Assembly (NCBI RefSeq): GCF_000090795.2
Contig: NW_003546405.1
Span: 131,750-195,749, forward strand
DNA from: Amphimedon queenslandica
Taxonomy: Eukaryota; Porifera; Demospongiae; Haplosclerida; Niphatidae
Reading direction: 5' to 3'
Length of the DNA stretch: 64,000 bases
Shown: in pieces, positions 11,230 through 22,336 of the stretch
Layout of the letters: every line of letters begins with the position of its first letter
How positions within the stretch are numbered: the first letter of the stretch is position 1
Notes under the pieces: generated by a model
What the model was told of the DNA's origin: nothing
Seen by the model: only the letters and a program-made list of their open reading frames with translations
Databases searched by the model: none
Translations under genes and position numbers: made by a program

Positions 11230-12267
11230 ATGGTGGCTGGCTGGAGTCATGATGCTACCTGTGCTTTATTGAGTGTTTGGAAGGAGCAAGGAATACGGAG
11301 CCAGTTGGATGGAGTCAAAAAAAATTGTGCAATATATGAAGGTACTTGAGAAGTCTAGATATAAGTGAATATATACAATGCATTTAGGTATGTCTAAGTC
11401 ACTGCATGACGTGGGACATAACTACACCTGGACTCAGTGCCATACTAAAGTTAAAAATCTCACACAAAGTTACAGAAAAGTACACTATTCATCATTTGTG
11501 ATAATATATTTATTATTTTAAACTATGTGAAAGATAAGAACTGTGTTATAGGAATATCACGTCAAACATGGCAATATTTTGAGGAATTGGATTGTATATT
11601 AGGATCAAGACTAGAATCTAGTCCAGTGACAGTTGTTGACTCAAATGAAGAAACCATTACAACAGGTTGTTTATTGTTCTTTAAATGAAAGGAAATTATG
11701 AATAAATTTGAGTCCTCAATCACAGTTTCTGAGATAGAATTACAAGATCCAGCAACCCCAAATTCTATTGACAATTCATCTAATCTCTTAGTTGACCAAT
11801 CAAAAGTATCAGTTCATGAAGAGAAAAAGGACACACCTGTTGATATGGCAACAAGTAACTTATACGAACTTCAATAATTAATGTACATGTTTATTTTAGA
11901 AAAGTCATTAACTCCATCTCTCCAGACAAGCAAAGGGAATTATTTTTATGCACAAATAATCTGATTTACAATAACATAATAGGTTTCAAATGTAAATCCA
12001 GGGATACATCATCTGATGTTATTAAGTTGAGCAAGCTTGAGGGAGAGGCTGAAAAAAGGGAAGGAGGGAAGTCTTTTAGAGATTGAAGCAAAGCTAGAGG
12101 ATAAAAGGAGGGAGATGGGAATGAAGCATGAGGAAAGAATGATGCACATGATTATGAATATTTTGTCAAACCAACGACATCCTAACTGTCATCCTTTAAG
12201 TCCTTATGCTTCAAGTCCCATTTCCTCATCTTTTAATAATAGTCAATGGCTCAAAAATGAAAACTGA
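11230..12267 (+). pseudogene. Harbinger accessory protein with Myb/SANT-like DNA-binding domain
   Basis: In PIF/Harbinger elements this second protein binds the element ends and carries the transposase into the nucleus. Exon 1 starts at ATG 11230 (MVAGWSHDATCALLSVWKEQ), the first helix of a Myb_DNA-bind_4/MADF-like domain. Exon 2 near 11390-11478 continues with YTWTQCHTKVKNLTQSYRK, the recognition helix. Acidic, Ser/Thr-rich sequence follows (11570-11870). A charged coiled coil at about 12037-12170 (EAKLEDKRREMGMKHEERMM) ends the protein, as in the family. GT and AG borders surround exon 2, but frames between 11640 and 12040 are disturbed by stops, so the gene looks broken. The start was chosen because upstream sequence in frame belongs to the 75-bp repeat. 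Confidence 0.7.
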
Positions 12268-12359
12268 TAGTAACAATAATGTAATGTGATGTTAATCACA
12301 ATGACTCATCAATTAATCAAGTAAATCTTTCACTCATTATGCAGTACATTAGTTATTGT

Positions 12360-13881
12360 AAAGATAATCCTTTAATGCGTCTCGAATACTGTCAGCACAA
12401 TAGTAGATCCACTAATGGCAGATGTGGGTGAAAATTGTCATTGACTGTTATTGATGATCCATTCTGCTTGACATCTATCTCCTGAAAGTTAGCATATATT
12501 ATGCAATACAACATCCAACAACATTGATGATTGTACCAATATCTGTGTAATCCATTCTTTTTAAGAGACACCTTCATCGTCCCTTCCGTCTTCCAAATGC
12601 ATTTTGGAAAACCATTTTTGCTCTGCTTTACCAGTAGTTGAAATGCCTTGCTGCAGGAGACAAATTTCCAGTTTCAGGATAACATTTTACGATCCATATC
12701 AACAAAGGGTAAGCAGGATCACCTAGTATAAGTAAAGGTATGTCAACTGCATTGATTCACCTTTTCCAATTAGGAAAAAGACTTACCTCATTGGCCTTAT
12801 GAAACAATGATGAGTTTGATAGAACACGAGCATCACAGACCTTTCCTGGCCCAGCGATGTTACGTCCATAAAACAAGAACGAAAACCAATTACAGCCTGC
12901 ATTGTTACTAATTAAAAGCTGTCACTGTTAAAATAATCCATTAGGCTATCATGAGTGTGTGAAATAGGTATATGAGTTCCATCTGTCGCTCCTACCACTT
13001 GAGAAAATCCCCACAAACTTTCAAACTCAGCAACAATTTGTTTAAGTTTGTTTTCAGGAGGTGTACTTGCTAACCTGTAGACTATTGAACACACTGTTAA
13101 AATCCCTACACCAAAAAGAGTAGCAATAGTACGATATTCTGTATTTGTAGTCAATCTCCGCAGCAAAATAGGTATTGTATTTTCTTAAATAAAAGCCAAG
13201 GCGTCTATTTCCTAAAATGATAATTGGACCTCCAAAAAATATATAAAAAAAATAAAACTTAGGCCCAGTGCGAGATTCGAACCCATAACCTCATGCTTTT
13301 GACTTCTGGAACTTCAGGAATGATCCACTAGACTACCGAGTCACTCCTGGGCCAGTGTTGCGTATTTATAGTTAAATTGTATTGCTACCCCGGCATTTAT
13401 TCGAATGCGGCTTCTATTTAAGGAAATACAGTACTTGCTCATCAACATCTATTGGGAGTCTAAATCATGTCACTTGTTTAGCAACAAATGGTTTCAATTC
13501 TAGGCACAACAAACTAAATGTTTCCCTTGTCATCCTTAAGTTGTCATGCCACCAAATCTCCCCAAATATGCCATTTTTTGCTGCTTCACAAAACCCACAA
13601 GTTCTCTGCTTACACCAAACACTACGACAGACAGGTGAGCTATCCAGGAAAGCAACTATTAAGTGTCTCATATATTTAATTTTAGTATAATCAGTATAGT
13701 ACACTATCAAAAATTGATACACTACCTACCTTCTAAGTAAATTTTTCTTAAAAAATTGTTTTCTCATATTTGCTTTACACTTCATAATACTACTTCTAGT
13801 CTTTCTTCTCAAAATACACTTCATCATCAAGTGCAATAAGCCTAGCAACATAATCTCTATAGCATCAGTCTCTTCTGCCAT
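12360..13881 (-). pseudogene. PIF/Harbinger DDE transposase, frameshifted
   Basis: Cuts and pastes the element at TWA sites. Reading right to left: N-terminus from 13881 (MAEETDAIEIMLLGLL); exon border AGAAG|GTAGGT near 13733; second exon with CGFCEAAKNGIFGEIWW and NLRMTRETFSLLCLEL (13465-13600); helix-turn-helix NTEYRTIATLFGVGILTV (13090-13150); first catalytic Asp in VVGATDGTHIPI (about 12960); second Asp in KVCDARVLS (about 12830); and the C-terminal GRLKGRW-like region with DYTDIGTIINVV (12520-12600). Length and order match the DDE_Tnp_4 family. At least three frame changes are needed and the WPGS motif before the second Asp is altered, so it is a pseudogene. The SINE at 13262-13353 lies between the second exon and the helix-turn-helix part. 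Confidence 0.85.
13262..13353 (-). mobile_element. tRNA-derived SINE head with intact pol III boxes
   Basis: On the minus strand the module starts GGCCCAG and ends CTGGGCC, a perfect 7-bp acceptor-like stem. It contains an A box TAGTCTAGTGG that fits TRGYNNARNGG exactly, and a B box GGTTCGAATCT one base from consensus. Between the acceptor strand and the A box lies an extra mini-hairpin GAG-TGA-CTC not seen in normal tRNAs. Downstream on the same strand comes TTTTATTTTTTTT, a possible pol III terminator or A/T tail. The shape suggests a tRNA-derived SINE, not a functional tRNA gene. It is inserted in the Harbinger transposase gene. Confidence 0.7.
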
Positions 13882-14046
13882 TTTCATCACGTGACCAACA
13901 AGTGCCACCCGTAACCACGCCTGTAATTATTAATTCGCATTTTTAATAATACTTGTGAATAATAGTAATTCGCATTAATTTAATTGCTTGTATTTTTTGT
14001 GGACTCAAACCAGTTCAATGCGGATTTTAGTGTGAAAAAGGCTTTA

Positions 14047-15421
14047 AAACTATAATAGCAATTCAGTTTGCACATTTTTAAAACTCATGGGCAATGCTCC
14101 CAGGTTATTTTTATTATTGATTTCACCATGTGTGATGCAAATAGAATTTTTAACAAATTACATGTCTTATATATAAACGTTGTATTTAAGAAATGAAAAG
14201 CCTTAGCAACTGCCTATCCAAGTTTCTTTTTAAGAGTATGTCACCACAGTAAACAAAATAGAGGCTTATACATAGGACAAAGTTGTTAGCATTCTAATGG
14301 CATTAGAACACAGTAAAGACTTCTTTAGAAGCATTAGATGGTAGATAAAACCTTTATAAGTCTTCATAATAATCAAGCTGTATATGAAAACAATGATACA
14401 AGAAGTTTTGTTCAGATATACTGCTCTATTCTATAGTCTCATTCATCAGTTGCTCCTAATTGAACTATCTGGTAAGCTGTATATGAAAACAATGATAAAA
14501 GAAGTTTTGTTCAATTACACTGCTTTCTTCTATAGTCTCATTCATCAGTTGGCTCCTAATTAAACTATCTTAATAACACGCAAAGGTTACTTGACATTTG
14601 TACCAAATTCAAATGCAAATAGGTACCAAGTTCTATGCATTACCAGTAGAATGTTGTTATAGAACGCACTTTGCTAAATTTTTTCAATAACAGTCAAAAC
14701 ACTTCAATTCATGCATAATAAAGTTGCCATGCATTAGTTATAGGTATCCATTAAATATAATTTCTTGGCTGTCATGCATCATGTAAAGTAGCTCATTCTC
14801 AAAGTTAAATCACTCTTAGACTATTATTATTACCTTTTATATCTTTCTTGTCCTATTACCCACATGCAAATAAAAGACAGCCATGTTGTCGTCAATGACT
14901 AAAGTCACTAAGGAATGGGCTCTAAAAGTATCAGGAGCAGTATAGTATTTTCTGGCCTTGTATGGCTGCCAGTTTTTACACTTTAATGTAATGTGTATGA
15001 TAGCCAAGTATAGAGATATTCATGTGGACAGTATATTTTATAGTGAAACATGTAATTTTGGGTTCATATCAAAAATGGATTGGTTTTAAACATTCACTCA
15101 CAGTCAGTAGAGTGAGGTGGTTGTACCTTACAATTTTGAACTAATCACCCAGTTTTTGATAGAGATCTTAAAACATTATTGTAGGAGCCTTCTATGTCCG
15201 AATAAACCACAAAAAGCATCTTTACTTTTACATTAACCCACCTTATTGATGACTTGCTTGATCTATGGCATGATAATGTAACAGTTCAAACAAGTATTGA
15301 CATAAATTTTATAGCTGCACTAACATGCATTAGTTGTAACCTACCTGCAGCACATGTGCATACAAAATTATTTCTATAATAATATAAATCATAAAATTGA
15401 TTGCTCTGAGTTAAGTTTATT
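14047..15421. other. Non-coding stretch with one tandem duplication
   Basis: No recognisable gene. The only clear structure is a head-to-tail duplication of about 99 bp at 14375-14473 and 14474-14571. Both copies start AAGCTGTATATGAAAACAAT and contain CTATAGTCTCATTCATCAGT. Confidence 0.7.
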
Positions 15422-15661
15422 CCCTTTAAAAGGTAAGTCCAGTGTACTTTTGGTGAATTTTTGTTATTGGCTTACTATGATTGCCTGACCATAATAATGA
15501 TGTATTCCAGTCCTATTGTCTAAAAAATTTTTCACTGACAAGCCTTCAAAAATGCCCTTTTTTGATACTTCCTTTTTGTGGGTGTGGCTACATGTGACGT
15601 CACTAGAGGCATAGATGCAGCTAAATCCATTCCTTTAACATGAAAATTTAAAAAAAGATAA

Positions 15662-15848
15662 AGTAGGATTCTGAACGACCGACAAAAATACAATATGAAA
15701 ATCCTAGTCGTGACACAAATTTTACTCTACATTGTACTTTTAATGTTATTATGTAAGAATTACAGTTCACTTTGCAATGTAGAGTATAATTTGTGTCACA
15801 AGCTGGAATTTCTTTTTATATTGCCGTTGGTCGTTCGGAATTCTACTT
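15662..15848. mobile_element. GTAGGATT foldback MITE, copy 1
   Basis: Near-palindromic element. The left arm begins GTAGGATTCTGAACGACC and the right arm ends GGTCGTTCGGAATTCTAC. Both arms contain GTGACACAAATT and CTACATTG in mirrored order. Related to elements at 22095-22336 and 32741-33158. The open frame read through it at 15695-15901 is a product of the palindrome. Confidence 0.8.
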
Positions 15849-16304
15849 CATCTTGTCTCCTTAAATTTTTTATGTTCTTGTTTGTGTTGATATTTTTATA
15901 GTATTCTTTTACTTGCATTCACAAACAATAGTTTTCATTATTATTACTATTATTGTCATTGTTATGACATGTATGAGAGACAGCATTGAATAGACGAAGC
16001 TGAAGGAATATCAACTATATTGATGACACGTGAAACTAAGTCCTTCAAGAATGTGTGAGCTAAGAGTGTCTATCATCCCTGCTATTCCTGTTCTTTCAGG
16101 CTGTTTTCAAGTTCATAATTATCATTGCATATCATAAGTCATAACATTAATTAATTGTTTGTTTGTTAATATAAAATAGAATAACACACTTGATAAAAGA
16201 GTACGATGTAAAATTAATACCTTCTTTTAACTGAGAACCTTCACTAAAGTATTGCAGTAAGCTGATTCCAAGCATAGCTTGGTAAAAAATAAATTGCTTC
16301 TTTC

Positions 16305-16812
16305 TGAGCTGCACATCTAAGCATGAGCGACCACTCCCAAATTTTGGAGCACATGCTTCTTTAATTAACAACATGCGGCATGCAGCTAAGATGGCTCGAT
16401 TCAGCAGTCACAGTATCACTTTTTTCTTACTTGAACAATGATCTGATAGGTCATGGACCTGTGCATAGACTGTTGGAGGAGATTGGTGTAAGAATTATCC
16501 TTGTAGCATCAACTGATACCGAGATAGACACCAACAACTGGATTGATAGGACTAACTTTCTTGATGATGATGATGATGACAAAAGGTGGCTGAACAAAAT
16601 TCCTGGTTAGCCAATTTTTTACTTTTCTCTTAGACAAGGTCTGGTGACATGCTAGGGGTACCAATGGAGTCCTCTGGTCAAAATAAGGTCCTCAAAGAAG
16701 TCTGGTAAGTATAGGAGTTCGTTTTCCCAGTATAGCAAGGCTGCAAAAGTTCTGGCAGCCATTTTGTTTGGGTGTGAATCCTAGTTAGTAACGCTACCAC
16801 GTTACTAATAGG
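16305..16812. repeat. Dispersed repeat R1, full-length copy
   Basis: About 500 bp shared with 40651-41128 and, for its last 85 bp, with 20926-21011. Shared landmarks in order are CCCAAATTTTGGAGCACATG, GGTGTAAGAATTATCCTT, a GATGATGAT run, GGTGGCTGAACAAAA, GGTACCAATGGAGTCCTCTG, TATAGCAAGGCTGCAAAAG and a terminal hairpin AGTAACGC-TACC-GCGTTACT-like. The open frame 16380-16610 with its aspartate run is repeat-derived. Class unknown. Confidence 0.75.
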
Positions 16813-16820
16813 TAAAAACA

Positions 16821-17057
16821 ATCCTTTATTTTCATGCCTAGTAATTTAATAGCACTAATTTTAATGACTGGGAACATTAGCTTTCATTTTTCTAAGCATG
16901 CAACTGCAAGAAAAATAACTCAAAATAGCAAACAAGAAAATTTTCCTACGTGTGGTATTATGACATTTTCTTGCAGTTGCTCGCTTAGAATAATAAAAGC
17001 TAACGATCCCAATTTTAAAAAAGTACTATTGCATTACTAGGTATGACAATAAAGGAT
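16821..17057. mobile_element. Foldback MITE directly after R1
   Basis: Starts ATCCTTTATTTTCATGCCTA and ends TAGGTATGACAATAAAGGAT. The arms mirror each other over about 100 bp (GCATGCAACTGCAAGAAAA against TTTTCTTGCAGTTGCTCGC). It sits between the end of R1 and the right arm of the long-TIR element. Non-coding. Confidence 0.8.
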
Positions 17058-17299
17058 CATTTTGCTCTATAATGGAATGAATTTAGCTGCATCTAAACCT
17101 CTAGTGACGTCACTTTTAGCCACACCCACAGACAGGAAGTAAAAGGAGCATTTTTGAAGGCTTATATATCAGTGAAAAAATTTGTTAGACAATAGGAATT
17201 GGAATACATCTTTATTGTGGTCAGGCAATCACATTAAGCTAATAAAAGAAATTCACCAAAAATACACCGGACTTACCCTTTAAGGCCTCATTCTAATGA

Positions 17300-18270
17300 A
17301 GAGAAGTATGGTTTTGAAGCTTTTAATTCCAAAACATTAACTTATGAATGAAAAATAGAACATGAGTATTTAGCAAGATTTTCTGAGTTAATAAAGCTTC
17401 CTTATTTTGACTATGTTGCAAAGTGTTATTGATCCCATGTGTAATCTATTCCCAGGAAGAGTATAGGGCATCACCAAAATTATCATGTGACATGGTGCCT
17501 TTTTCAAATTGAATAAGGCCCAATTTCAGAATATTTCGAAGGTTTTGATGTTTCCTCTAGTGTTTATCATCAGTTAGCAGGATTCTTCATAAAATTGTTG
17601 CCAATATATCTTCTTTTACTACTGATCAGTGGAACAATTGTAATCTTTATTTTTCTCTCGTTGTGCTGCATTAGGCAGTTTCAAATGATGACATTGGGAG
17701 TTTAAACAGCTTTAGGAATGAATGCTCAGGCATTTGCTCGCCTGCACTTGCAAATGAAACAGCTAAATGGAGGCATGCACTTTTATGGATGTTGCAGACA
17801 AGTATGAGAAATTATATGGATATTTGTCAGTCATTTTGCATAGACATTGGATTGGATTCTAGACTATGAACCAGATCATGGCTTTCAGCTCTTCTCCTTT
17901 CATTGCTACGTAGCTACCATAGAAATCAGTTGAACTATAACTAATGCCTAAACTTTTGGACAAAAATTCTATTACTACACTAGCGGCACCTGAGCTTTAG
18001 CAAGCAAATGACTTGCCACAATTCTTGCAAGATATAACATCATGGAACTGAGATTATGGGACATCTTTTGTATCTAGAATTCTTGTTCGGTCATTCTCAA
18101 ATATATTCTCATTGTGTCATAAAGATACCCAACCCATTGATCTACCAATATAGATTTATTGCAACTCAAATAATGGCAGTATCTGAACAAGAACATGCAC
18201 TTTCGCACTGGCAAGAGCTGTTTAAGTTGATTAGCAAAACTTTTAAAAGAGTACGACAAGAATGATTTAG
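17300..18270 (+). pseudogene. CACTA/EnSpm (TNP2-like) transposase relic
   Basis: Scattered in three frames but in the family order I see: EYLARFSELIKLPYFD (near 17365-17415), VIDPMCNLFPG (17430-17460; family DPMHNLFLG), ILHKIVANISSFTTDQWNN (17580-17640), LYFSLVVLH (17650), and DYEPDHGFQLFSFHCY (17865-17910; family DYGPVHGFWLFSFERYNG). These are hallmarks of the transposase-domain proteins related to TNP2/Plavaka of CACTA elements. Many stops and frame changes show a long-dead copy. No CACTA termini were found. The identification rests on family motifs known to me. Confidence 0.65.
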
Positions 18271-19205
18271 AATCACAATCTTTGTCGGACAAGTTAAACC
18301 ATTGGATTCGTTCTTTGGTGCATCTACTTGACTGTATTTCTGATTGCTCTGATGATAATCCACTTAAGTTATGTAAGAGAGACGCTTCATATGATATTGG
18401 AGGAAGCACACAGAAAGCATACAGAGTGCTGTCATAAATTACTGGCTCCACACAGCAACTGTCATTGTAATTATATTATGTAAGTAGTACAGCAGCAAGT
18501 TTCATACAAAGAGTTAACAGCAACAGAAAGATGGAAAATAAAAATAGACATTGATTCAGTAGCATTTCTACGTTTCATTTCAATTAAGTGAAAAGAAATT
18601 ACTAGATTATTTTGTATCACTCGGTCAACACGAGTAAGGCGATGCAAAGAAGCCAATTACTCTGATCCATACATTGACATGAATGATCACAAGTTAATAG
18701 CATTGGTAACTGATATCAAAAAAAATATTCAGATGCAAGAGAAAGAATGATACATGCTGTGATACGAAGAAAGGGCATCTGAGCTACTTGTGAAAGATTG
18801 ATTAATATTATTCATGATGTTCATCCTATTGGCAATAGTTTAATGCCAAGCTTTCTTGAAAACAATAATCTGTACCTGATCCTAAAACTCTATGGCATAT
18901 AGGTATGCTATAAGTATAGTCTAATAATATTTTTATTGTGTCCATTTTATACATGGAAACCATATTATTAGTTTACTGAAAAATATTCATTGATGCTGCA
19001 AAAGATGGCTACTGTAGACTCATTGCATATGTAGTAACAACTACTATGGGTATAAATTATAGTGATGGACAAAGATCTAGTACTCCAAGGTTCAACAAAA
19101 GACCATTAACCAAAATTAAAACATGTGTGTGTGGGTGTCACTTAATTATATCACACATTAACAGTTACGTACAGTGGACACTATTAGTTCTTTAGCATTG
19201 TTACA
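18271..19205. other. Non-coding stretch, probably including the LTR of the adjacent Gypsy element
   Basis: Below 19205 the minus strand starts TGTAACAATGCTAAAG right after a polypurine tract, where a 3' LTR of the minus-strand Gypsy element should begin. I could not find the matching second LTR, so its other end is not placed. 18271-18900 contains short minus-strand open frames of AT-rich composition that I do not regard as genes. Confidence 0.4.
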
Positions 19206-19219
19206 CAACCCCCCTTTTG
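19206..19219 (-). other. Polypurine tract of Gypsy element 1
   Basis: The minus strand reads CAAAAGGGGGGTTG, directly followed by TGTAACA. In Ty3/Gypsy elements the plus-strand primer is a purine run that abuts the TG of the 3' LTR. The location just after the pol C-terminus fits that role. Confidence 0.6.
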
Positions 19220-21240
19220 AAGGAATACGTCCCACATTAATGAGATATAAAGGGGTCTCTGTCTGGAGAAAAACAATGTTTAGTCGGGTAGAGGAGAATG
19301 ACTGGAAGGTAAGGTAGACAAGGATAGAGTGGGCAAGAAAGGGTTGAGTCGCATTGAGTGTCACTACTGTCAACATTGGAACTATGTAATTGATCTGTAC
19401 CATATAGTGGGCTATCAACAGAGTTTTTAAAGAGATCCTCAGCAGGTGGAGTGTCATTACATAAGTCATCCTCCAGGAAGTCCATCAATGTGGCATGTTC
19501 ACCAATATGATGATCCCTGTGAGGCAGAAAAGATATTTTGGGAAGTGGAGTAGAATGCTAAAATCTTAAATTACATCTCTTGAGTCTATCAAAATGGACC
19601 ACTGATGTTTCAGATAGATCATGAGTAGGGGCAGTTTTATTAGTTACATCAGAGGGTTTAGAGAGAACCTGAGATTGTCCAATACAAGGATGATACAGTT
19701 CACGGTGACTTTCATTGGGAACTACTGTAGAGTAAAGTCATACTGTATCACCTTTAGCATACGATTTTCCATGAATATAGCGATCATAAAGAGTTCTATG
19801 TCTCTATTGTACGTATCCCAGAGTCTTTCTTACTTTTTAAAGGCATAGTCTAGTGATATTTGCATTTGACAGGAATAATTAATTGGTGACAAATCCTCTG
19901 TATTAGGAGAGTGAACCCCAAACTGGAGATCTACCAGGAGGTGGGCCTCACGACCATACATCAAATAAAATGGGGTAAAACCAGTCGATGAGTGATGGCT
20001 GGTGTTATACGCATAACAAATGGGCTAAGGGTATTTCTCCCTGCTGATTGCATTATCTTTAGTTGAAGTTGTGAGCATACTCAGGAGTGTTTGATTGAAC
20101 CGTTGAACTCGACCATTCCCTTGAGGTTGATAGGGAGAGTTTCATGGCCTGATCTGGAATATGCCACGGATTTCCTTAATAAGTAGTCTATCAAATTGGT
20201 GACCCTTATCTAAGTGTAAGGATTCAGGAGGAGAGAACTGTAAAAACATTCCATTTACCAATGACTTAGCAGCACCTGTGACTTCCATATTTGGTAAAGC
20301 ATAGGCCTCACACCACCTAGTAAAAAATGTCACCACGTCTACATGACAATTGCCGTTTTGACTCTGTGGGAGTGGTCCTAACACATCAACCGCCACCAGT
20401 TGCATAGGGTGTCCAACCTAAATGGCCTGAAGTGGTGCTTTTCCATTAGTAGGTGGGACTTCCTTAAAGGACAGGAGGTGCATGTGGCACAACATCCTAC
20501 CACATCATTATAGTGGCCCGGCAAATAAAAGTGATCTCTCAAATTCTGGAGCATCTTTGTTCGACCAATATTACCACCCACCGAGCCAGCATGTACATGT
20601 TCTAGGATTTCAGACTTTATAGCTAAAGGTACATGAAACGGCTTTCATGTTTTGTCAGAATTAGTACTATGAAATGTACGAAATAAAATATTATCGACTA
20701 CCTGTAGTGGTTCCCACAGCTAAAAGAGTTTTTTTGTCTCGGTGCCAAACTTGGTTACTGAATCCTTTGCTGCTTTACTATTCTGTTCCTTTGCTCTTAA
20801 ATTGTGATTGATAACATTATCCTGTAACTGTAGGTTACATATATCGCTAGACAAATAGGAAAATAAAGAAAGGGGAGAATGAATAGAAACTGTTACATCA
20901 GCTGCAGTATTATTGTGAGGGTTCAATATAGCAAGGCTGCAAAAGTTGTGGCAGCCATTTTGTTTGGGGGTAAATCCTACTTAGTAACGCTACCGCGTTA
21001 CTAATATGAAATGAAATTCAACAACTTTCTCTAGCCCTCGTGCTAGCTGTCCCTCAGGATTGTTAAAGTTGGTCAGCTACGTTAGTGATTGATGATTTGT
21101 TTGTAAAATAAATCGTCCTAGAAGGTAACGACAAAAATGGCCTGCAAAAGTGACAACAGAAGTTCTCTGTGAGTGACACTATTATTCCTCTCAGCCTTTG
21201 TAAGAGATTGCCTGGCATAAGCTCTTTGCCATTCTTCCTT
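19220..21240 (-). pseudogene. Ty3/Gypsy pol 3' part: RNase H, integrase and tail (element 1)
   Basis: Read right to left. RNase H at about 21240-21012 (ARQSLTKAERNNSVTHRELL, HFCRYLLGRFILQTNHQSLT, NNPEGQLARGLEKV). Linker 20925-20740. Integrase zinc-binding region 20630-20450 (LEHVHAGSVGG, YLPGHYNDV, CATCTSC). Integrase core 20405-20142 (MQLVAVDVLGPLP, FTRWCEAYALPN, Asp in HLDKGHQF). A degraded core C-terminus and chromodomain-free tail runs down to 19220, where the polypurine tract starts. Gag, protease and most of the reverse transcriptase are missing. An R1 fragment at 20926-21011 splits RNase H from the linker. Stops and frameshifts occur throughout. It is a 5'-truncated dead copy. Confidence 0.85.
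20926..21011. repeat. R1 terminal fragment inserted in Gypsy element 1
   Basis: 86 bp matching the last part of R1: TATAGCAAGGCTGCAAAAG, GCAGCCATTTTGTTT, AATCCTACTTAGTAACGC, then TACC and GCGTTACT. The last two blocks form an 8-bp perfect hairpin. Gypsy coding sequence lies on both sides (RNase H on the right, linker on the left), so this is an insertion into the element. Confidence 0.8.
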
Positions 21241-21591
21241 TGCAAGGTTATTACACTTATTTTTACACTATTTACACAAAGTGTAAACTACAATTCTGCC
21301 ACAGAAACACTGTACTGCAATTCACAAGCAATAAAAATCATGGACATGCACATAGAGCATTACCTTCATCACTTTTAGACTTCAGTACTAATTCTGTTGT
21401 TTCTATTTTCACAGACTTGGCATACTTAAGAATAGCAGCATGCCACTGATTTTACTTAAATTTTTTGCTGAAGGTCATCTCTTTGAATGTCTAAGAGAAG
21501 TCATGCAATAACTATCTTAAATAAACAAAAAGTATCTACAAACTACATTTAGATACACTGGACACTTTACTTTAACCATCAGAACTCCCTT

Positions 21592-21720
21592 GAACTATCG
21601 GCACTCCTAAAATTACCAGCACTCTTTGAAATACTAGTACTCATTCAATTATCGGCACTCCTTCCACTTACAGTACTCCTTTCACTATTAGCACTCCCCC
21701 TTTAATACCCCTAAATACCA
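21592..21720. repeat. Short degenerate minisatellite
   Basis: About five units of 24-28 bp with the core CACTATCGGCACTCCTT (variants TTACCAGCACTCTTT, ATCGGCACTCCTTCCA, TATTAGCACTCCCCC). Flanking 21240-21590 and 21720-22094 show no gene; a CAGCAAGCTGGA phrase is repeated near 21800 and 21830. Confidence 0.7.
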
Positions 21721-22094
21721 GCATTACCTACAGGAGGACTCTCAGAGGGTACTGGATATATAACAGTGGGATATTGTCTTACCTGTACCTGGTCACTGTC
21801 AGCAAGCTGGAGGTTGTAAGGCTTTCAATCAGCAAGCTGGAATGTGATAGTGCCTTGTACAAGCAGGATGTGAATCTTGTAGTCATGAAGGAAAAGGAGC
21901 CTGGTGGGAAGAATTAAGAGAGTAACTTAGGCTGAGAAAGAGGAAGATACAGATAGTTATTAATTACCTGAAGGGTGATCTATTGTCGTTATAACATTCA
22001 ATTAATAATAAAATTACAGTCATGAATTTTTATTAGTCATGATCGTACTTTCGTTAAAAATGTTAAGCCAACTAAAGACATGATTAATAGAAAC

Positions 22095-22336
22095 AAGTTA
22101 TTACAAAACTTAAAACGGATTGAGTAGGTGTCACCTTGTGTCGATTTGTCAAAACAGTAATGGAAACAAGGAGTAGTAGGATTTTAAAAACTGACTATAC
22201 ACATAAGAACAAAAATACGATAAGAAAATCACACTGAGGTGATGCAAATTCCACTCTGCATTATAAGGTAATATGTGTTTTGTTACAAAATTATATTGAA
22301 AGTACAATATAGAGTAGAATTTGCATCACGAGAGAA
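22095..22336. mobile_element. GTAGGATT foldback MITE, copy 2 (decayed)
   Basis: Shares with the copy at 32741-33158 the order GTTATTACAAAA, GATTGAGTAGG, AATTTGTCAAAA, AGTAATGGAAACAAGGA, GTAGGATT, GATGCAAATT, CATTATAAGGT and TAGAGTAGAATTTGCATCAC. The right outer arm is missing after TTGCATCACGAGAG, so only the left arm and centre remain. Confidence 0.75.

Larger units (their letters stand above)
10955..14043. mobile_element. Complete PIF/Harbinger DNA transposon (3.09 kb)
   Basis: Left end AGCCCTTTTCAGACTA and reverse complement of the right end AGCCTTTTTCACACTA form terminal inverted repeats. TTA stands directly outside both ends (10952-10954 and 14044-14046), the 3-bp target duplication expected of PIF/Harbinger. 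Inside are the two genes typical of the superfamily: a Myb/SANT-like DNA-binding protein on plus (from 11230) and a DDE transposase on minus (13881 down to about 12360), transcribed towards each other. A tRNA-derived SINE sits within the transposase gene. Frameshifts in the transposase make it unlikely to be active. Confidence 0.9.
15422..17285. mobile_element. Long-TIR element (1.86 kb) with nested insertions
   Basis: The first and last 240 bp or so are inverted copies of one another, about 80 percent alike. The left end reads TTTAAAAGGTAAGTCCAGTG and the reverse complement of the right end CTTAAAGGGTAAGTCCGGTG. Both arms carry TGATTGCCTGACCA, TTTTTCACTGA, GTGGGTGTGGCTA, GTGACGTCACTAGAGG and GATGCAGCTAAAT in the same order. 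No transposase is present. The centre holds a GTAGGATT-type foldback, an R1 repeat and another foldback. Superfamily unknown; target duplication not readable. Confidence 0.8.

Noticed and set aside
16380-16610. Plus-strand open frame with aspartate run
   Set aside because: It is part of repeat R1, and the second long copy of R1 does not keep the frame.
18074-18451. 125-codon minus-strand open frame
   Set aside because: Lies at and beyond the end of the CACTA relic without splice sites or family pattern; no support beyond length.
21592-21720. Regularly spaced repeats, checked as a possible CRISPR array
   Set aside because: Units are contiguous and degenerate with no unique spacers, and the DNA is eukaryotic; it is a minisatellite.
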